Positions 58,816 to 64,000 of a stretch of DNA of 64,000 nucleotides are shown here, piece by piece. The DNA is taken from positions 1-64,000 of the forward strand of contig JAGYXB010001575.1 in NCBI GenBank assembly GCA_022495005.1. Direction: 5' to 3'. The stretch comes from Rhyacophila brunnea. Taxonomy: Eukaryota; Arthropoda; Insecta; Trichoptera; Rhyacophilidae. The position numbers and the translations under genes were made by a program. Numbering within the stretch: the first letter of the stretch is position 1; every line of letters begins with the position of its first letter. The notes under the pieces are model-generated. The model saw only the letters and a list, made by a program, of their open reading frames with translations, searched no databases and had not been told where the DNA came from.

Positions 58816-60547
58816 CGTCGCTATAGGATTTGTTTTCCGAATATCCATTTTTGTCGAAATCGACATTTTAATGCAGTTCAATTTCTTTTATCGAACTCTA
58901 CCGAAATCGTTTATAAAAACAATATATTTTTATCTAGGAACAGAGATATTTTTTTAAAAAACCCGAATACGCCATGTTAAGTTACAATTACTCCGTGGTG
59001 TTCTCCCGAATGTCCAACTATTCGTACCTGAATATCCAAGTTAATTTCAGTCGAAATATATCTCTGGCTGAGTGTTTATTTCCCGAATATGACTTTAGCC
59101 AATCAAACCGCGCTCACGCCGTGCATCTCGCTCCCACATTCACGCTGTCTAGCTCTAAAACAATCACGCCCACTTTCATATTTTTCCGCCGTCTGGAGAC
59201 TTCTTTCAAATTTCGTCTTATTGATATCGTTTTTAACGTTACTATTGTTTTAATAGTGAATTCATCAAATTTGAAGAGATCATTCATAGCTGATACATCA
59301 CCAGTTCGCCCTGAACTTACAATAGAGTTGTGGAAGTGAGTATTTTAACCTAAATAACTGCATTTTGTTTTGATAAATGACACAAAATCCCAACGGTTAT
59401 ATAAATTCTACAGTGCGACCCGGCAACTACTATGACGTAAAAATAATTATTATTTCAAATTATTATTAATCAAACATTGTTTGTCTTTATTTTACTTTTA
59501 ATCTAGGTATTTCTATGAAAATAAAGGCGATGCTATTATTTATTTTTGAATGCGCTGATAATTAATATTTTAATTTAATATGTATGTTAGTAACTATTTA
59601 TTTGGTGGATATTATAAACTTAGGATATTGGTACCTACCTAATATTAGCAGCCAATGGTAATTAATTTATACATGCTATTATTTTGTGTTGTTGTTCCTT
59701 ACAATAGTAAATATATAATATTTATTTGGTGGTTTGTAATAAGTTTAATTGTCAATTATAGAAATATATATATATATAATAATATACAGATATATATAAA
59801 TAGATTTTTTTTTTTTTTGGAAAAAGTATTAATATAAAATTGTTAGCAAGTACGAGTAAGTACCATCATAAAATATTAGAGAAATGACCGTGACGTCGGT
59901 TAGTAATTGAAGTAGTAGATACCTTATAATATATTTTCTCAGAAGTGATTTAAAAAAAATATGTAAGTATGTTCAATTATTAGAATGGTACATTCTTAAA
60001 TCTTGTGAAATATTCGTTCAATAAAAAAATAGTTAATTACTTAAAAACTATTTTATTACTTAATCCGAAAAAAACCGAAAAAATCGATTGCCGCATGTTA
60101 TTATTACATACGAACTTGGGTAATTACGATCATTAAGTATATAAATAGTAGAGGTAATTATTAACAATTATCGTGTAAATAAATATAACATTTGAGGCGC
60201 GTACTTTTTGACCACTCAGTAATCTGTGGGCCGTGCAGCAATACGCTACGGTCTTAAATCCCGAACGTCCATGTTTTGTCCCGAATATCCATTATTCTGA
60301 GAGAGCGCTAAAATTTCCCGAATATCCACAGTGAGTACTTGTAAATAAAACGCATTTTCTGTGCATTTAATGATTTATACCAGTATATTATTCTTGGAAT
60401 CTATTCTTAGATAATGTTGCAATCATAAAGTATAGAAAGAATGATTGATACATCTACTGATATTAAAATATACGACAGTGAAATTTGTTTTTCGTCTCCT
60501 GTAAAATTGACATTTGGTCTATTCGGGAAACAAATCCTATAGCGACG
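58816..60547. mobile_element. DNA transposon family H, 1.7 kb, 4-bp target duplication
   Basis: Ends CGTCGCTATAGGATTTGTTT and AAACAAATCCTATAGCGACG are exact inverted copies over 20 bp. The 4-bp duplication ACAG lies at 58812-58815 and 60548-60551. Both subterminal regions carry clusters of CCCGAATATCCA-like motifs. A plus-strand open stretch (58974-59339) ends in a GTGAGT donor-like site, but no transposase domain is recognised. It splits a LINE ORF2. The 263-bp copy at 16317 is its deletion derivative. Confidence 0.93.
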
Positions 60548-61238
60548 ACAGGTCAACACTGCACAGAATGGCAGAGTTCTCATTTGTACCTTGTATAAGT
60601 CGAAAAAAATACGTAGCTAAATAAAGATTTCTTCTAAATTGCAGACTGCAGTATGTAAGCATGCCTAAGAGAAAGTCAGTTGGATAAAGCCACGGATAGT
60701 ATCCATACAACCTCAAGTAAAGGAGTCTCAAGAATTTCTTCTGTACCCTCTCCACCATAAGGCCATACTTCAACTGGTGCGGTGCCCAAACAATAGACCC
60801 ACTCTCAAGTCTGCTTCGAACTAAAGAATTAAATAAAAGTTTTAATACCGTAACATCTGAAAAGACCCGGGAAGTACGCATGACGAAGCCCAACATTTTA
60901 AGCGCTTTGTTACAAATGGTAACTATATGGCTAATAAATGTCAGTTTACTCTCAAACGTAATGCCAAGATCCCTTACAGATGATATTCGTGACGGAACTC
61001 TGCCATGCATCGAGTATTGGAAAAACAACACTTTTGAGGCTCTGGTAAACGATAAAAGATTGCATTTATCAATATTGAATTCTAGTTTGTTACGCCTGCC
61101 CCAATTTAATACATTATCTATATCAAGTTGGAGCTGACGACAATCGTCCAAGGTGACAACTTCCAAAAACAATTTGGCAATGTGTGTTTTGTGAATAACG
61201 ATGTAGTCACAGCGACGTATTCGACACGTTGCAGGCAA
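60537..61238 (-). pseudogene. Jockey-like LINE ORF2, reverse transcriptase C-terminal part
   Basis: An open minus-strand frame of 233 codons whose last few codons run into the DNA transposon. It starts around the position of the catalytic YADD box, which is degraded here (HIAKLFLEV), then LDDCRQLQLDIDNVLNWG, RNKLEFNIDKCNLLSFTR, VRDLGITFESKLTFISHI, LKLLFNSLVRSRLESGSIVW and VQKKFLRLLYLRLYGY. These are the thumb and downstream region typical of Jockey-clade ORF2. Endonuclease and most of the reverse transcriptase are missing (5' truncation). The last residues continue beyond the inserted element at 58618-58811. Its open state over 230 codons suggests a fairly young insertion. Confidence 0.93.
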
Positions 61239-61240
61239 GA

Positions 61241-61646
61241 CGAGTATTGATGTGAGAGCCAGCTTAGTGTTAGAAATATAGTAAGAGATTTTTTCTACAA
61301 TGGCTTTTCCAAATAATCCAAATTGTGGAAAATATGCTTCGGTTTTTACTGACTAGCGCCTCCTACGCTTCGAGGAACACCGTCACTAATAATATTGCAC
61401 AATAATAATATTTACATAATATTATATTACGGCGTATAATTTGTCATATTGCTGAAACTGTATATGTGGCGCCAGAGAGACATCAGTTTAAAACAATTAT
61501 TATGTTGACAGCTGATGCCATTGAAATAATTATGTATTGCATTGTTGATAGGTGTTCGCAAGTTTCCCAGTTTTACAATAATTAATAATGACTAGATAAC
61601 AAAGAATTTAGACTATACATAGAAGGAGCATTATACATTATTATCT
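61241..61646. other. No recognised feature
   Basis: Host-like AT-rich sequence to the left border of the next hAT. Confidence 0.45.
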
Positions 61647-61654
61647 GTTATAAT

Positions 61655-62361
61655 TAGGGAGCGGATTTATATGCAACAAAAAACATGATTATATGCATGC
61701 ATGTATGCACTTAAAATCAATAAAATATGCACTAAAACTGAAGGAATATGCAGTTAAAAATTGACATTTTTTGTTGGAAAAAATTGTAAATCGAATAAAT
61801 GCAATGTAAACCAAACACAACTTAAAAAAAAACGACACACTTAACTATTCTTAAATACTATTTTCTGTTTTCTGCCCGAAATAAAAATACAATATTTTTT
61901 TCAATATTATGATCTGGCATTCCATTTTTTCGCATAGGTATCTGTCAGTATTTTGTTCATATATGGAAAACGACGACTCAACGTCCACAGAGGTGATTGG
62001 GCAAACATTAAATAAAAGTGCCCGAGTTGACTTCACTTTTTCTGATAAATCCACAGCTCGGAGATGGCATTAAAAATGCAAGTGTGCATCTAAACTATCT
62101 ACCTTCCTAACTTAGTTATATTTCGATAAAATAATTTAAAAAAAAACTAAAATTATAAATTAAAAAGGTCTAAAATATGCATTTATTAATGAAATATGAA
62201 CTAATGTCTCAAATATGCTCTAACGTCTCAAATATGCATTAATATGCACAATGAAATTTTATTTTTGGATTATGTGTCTTTCAAAACAGATTTCTTTGCA
62301 ACTCTCATAGCTGTGCATACACCCTAACAAAACATGCACTAGGATATAAATCCGGGCCCTA
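61655..62361 (-). mobile_element. hAT element with transposase tail
   Basis: Ends TAGGGAGCGGATTTATATGC and ATATAAATCCGGGCCCTA. Flanks GTTATAAT and GTTATGAT form an 8-bp duplication with one mismatch. Numerous ATATGCA motifs lie near both ends. 707 bp with a transposase remnant. Confidence 0.92.
61851..62054 (-). pseudogene. hAT transposase C-terminal fragment
   Basis: Minus-strand frame with NVCPITSVDVESSFSIYEQN. P-x-T/S-x-x-x-E-R/S-x-F-S is the core of the hAT C-terminal dimerisation domain; the usual Arg after Glu is Ser here. Only about 65 codons remain, so it is non-functional. Confidence 0.88.
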
Positions 62362-62369
62362 GTTATGAT

Positions 62370-62760
62370 ATTTAAAATTATTTAGGAAGGCGCATAAAAT
62401 ATTGTTAGGTTGGTAAACTATACAAATATCAACATCGCTTAGTTGCCGTTCCGATTTTATTATTCACGCAATATGGCGGTCATTTTGTTATGTTCATTGT
62501 GATTTACACAAATTTCATAGGATTTTCTACTAAATTATAATGCCTGACTGCTTACTTACTCATCGTGGCGGATTTACTTTTATATGCCTTGCAAATTGGA
62601 AAATACACGTGATAGCAATAGCATGAAGTCCTCTGCAAATTAACGTGCAATGCGAAGTTACTATATATTACTAGATAATCTCATCTCGACCAGTGGCCAT
62701 TTTGTTTGCCTCAATTTCATACATTTAAGCATTATCTCCATAGAAAGAGGTTTTCAACAT
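62370..62760. other. No recognised feature
   Basis: Unassigned sequence between two transposons; no coding signal. Confidence 0.45.
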
Positions 62761-63414
62761 GGGCCCACATGCTCAGCATAGGTCAAAAGGGAGCTTTTAT
62801 GGTATTTTTAGAGCATAACCTCGGACATTCCTTAAACGTTGTAGATAATCTATTTATATAACTAGTACTATCTTATTCTTAGGTCAATAATTATTATAAA
62901 GCAATCATTATTCGTAGGATGTTTATCACATTTGAATGGTCAAAGACATAGCTTATAATCAGTATATTTACAATTATCTTCAAATGTGTTCATCGTGCCC
63001 ATTTTTGAATAATAAAATGCCTAATTCTTGTCAAGTTTGGGATCACAGAGATTATCAATATAATTTTTTATCCTAAATATTTCACTATAATAATGTCGAC
63101 ATAAATTATACTGATGGTTTTATAAATGCGTTTAAAAATTATTAAATGTAAAAATTTTTAGCACCACTGCACATTTATGTACTGAAATATGACTATATTC
63201 TAAAACATTAGAGCGAGAGGTTTTAAAGAATACTATTTTATGAAATGAAAATACTTTATGCAGTCATCAAATGTTTAAAATAAATATAAAGGATAATAAG
63301 GCTTCAAAATTATATAAATAGATTATCTACAACGATTAAGGAATGTCCAGGGTTATGTTCTGAAAATACCATGAAAGCTCCATTTTGATCTACGCTGAGC
63401 ATGTGGGCCGTTAA
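62761..63414. mobile_element. MITE family C copy 5
   Basis: Left end GGGCCCACATGCTCAGCATA, right end GATCTACGCTGAGCATGTGG then GCCGTTAA. Terminal inverted repeats extend for at least 100 bp (to the TAGATAATCTATTTATATAA block). This is the only copy with both complete ends outside the foldback form. Confidence 0.92.
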
Positions 63415-63737
63415 AGAGTGCTACGCGACGCGCAGATTATGCAAATGACGCGTGCAGAAAAAAACATAATTTGTCATAAAAAGTCAACATGCGTCCATTT
63501 AATGTTATGTTTATTGTTCTATTACTAATAATAATAATACATTCATTGACATGTTTTATTTTTCAAGTAAATGGGAACGTTTTTAGTCATCTTTACACGA
63601 TTTAAGAATTAATTCCCCCGTCGCCATCACGAATAAAATTAACTTGTTCACAGCCCGATTTTCGCTCTCCGATTGCCAGCCAGTCGTCGCACCTATAGTT
63701 GAAAATTATTTGCCGTTTCACTGAAGTACTGTCTTAA
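63415..63737 (+). mobile_element. MITE family D copy 8, left end lost
   Basis: Starts at GCGACGCGCAGATTATGCAA directly after the family C element, so the first 40 bp or so are missing. Right end CGTTTCACTGAAGTACTGTC and TTAA at 63734. Confidence 0.9.
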
Positions 63738-63849
63738 ACAATATACAATATCATAATCTAATTCAAAATTTTAGAGATATAACGATTTGCGCCAATGTGC
63801 TCTAGCAACTAAGTTATGTGCGTCCTATCTAATTACGAATAAATTAACT

Positions 63850-64000
63850 GGTAGCTTTTAGTCGGCTTTGTATTTTAAATCAAAGTATCAATATTACCTT
63901 AATTACTAACCGGTAACCCAATTCGTAACTAACGATTTTGCAAACAACTTGAAACTAAATAATTAAGTACAAGATAAAAAGAACTTTTTATATACTTACC
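63850..64000 (-). repeat. Repeat family F, copy 6, cut by the window edge
   Basis: Reverse orientation. Matches the right end of the copy at 42109-42692 (AGCTTTTAGTC, CAAACAACTTGAAACTAAAT, AAAAAGAACTTTTTATATAC) and continues beyond 64000. Confidence 0.88.

Noticed and set aside
58974..59339. Open frame of 121 codons as a host gene
   Set aside because: Lies wholly inside the family H transposon and includes translations of its CCCGAATATCCA motifs; kept only as a possible transposon exon in the findings.
1..64000. An undescribed multi-gene defence or metabolic system
   Set aside because: Only one host gene is recognisable, and all other coding sequence belongs to transposons and is broken. 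I see no gene cluster to support such a system.

Overview
This is a 64-kb piece of an AT-rich animal nuclear genome, almost certainly an insect. The evidence is one spliced TGF-beta-family gene whose mature domain reads like insect activin-beta, plus a dense load of animal DNA transposons, Helitrons, tRNA-derived SINEs and non-LTR retrotransposons. A hemipteran host is my guess only; nothing here fixes the species. There are no operons, no bacterial-type genes, no rRNA and no intact tRNA gene.

The only host gene I can support is on the minus strand at 24184-25520. It consists of the last two exons of an activin/inhibin-beta-like ligand: a prodomain exon at 25318-25520, a 513-bp intron with canonical borders, and a terminal exon at 24184-24804 holding the end of the prodomain, a furin site and the nine-cysteine mature ligand. 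Its first exons, with the signal peptide, should lie to the right (higher coordinates) but were not found. The exons are strikingly GC-rich against AT-rich surroundings.

Nearly everything else is layered transposon debris. From left to right: an unassigned AT-rich stretch (1-2250); an element with 16-bp tandem GC-rich units (2423-2597); a decayed Helitron (2699-4551); repeats, SINEs and hAT elements to 10 kb, including a hAT nested in a MITE with a perfect 8-bp duplication; MITEs, a mariner remnant and a LINE fragment (10-19 kb); hAT MITEs (20-23 kb); the activin-like gene (24-25.5 kb) and its AT-rich upstream region; further hAT, RTE-like LINE, SINE and foldback copies (31-47 kb); a very dense MITE zone (48-58 kb); and a Jockey-like LINE split by a 1.7-kb DNA transposon with 4-bp target duplications (58.6-61.2 kb), followed by another hAT and more MITEs to the right edge.

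At least nine repeat families occur two or more times, so their ends can be set by comparing copies inside the window, and nested insertions give a relative order of events. I see no undescribed multi-gene system. The candidates for novelty are transposon families: the 16-bp-unit foldback-like element, two families with 4-bp target duplications and CGTC ends, and two MITE families ending at TTAA.
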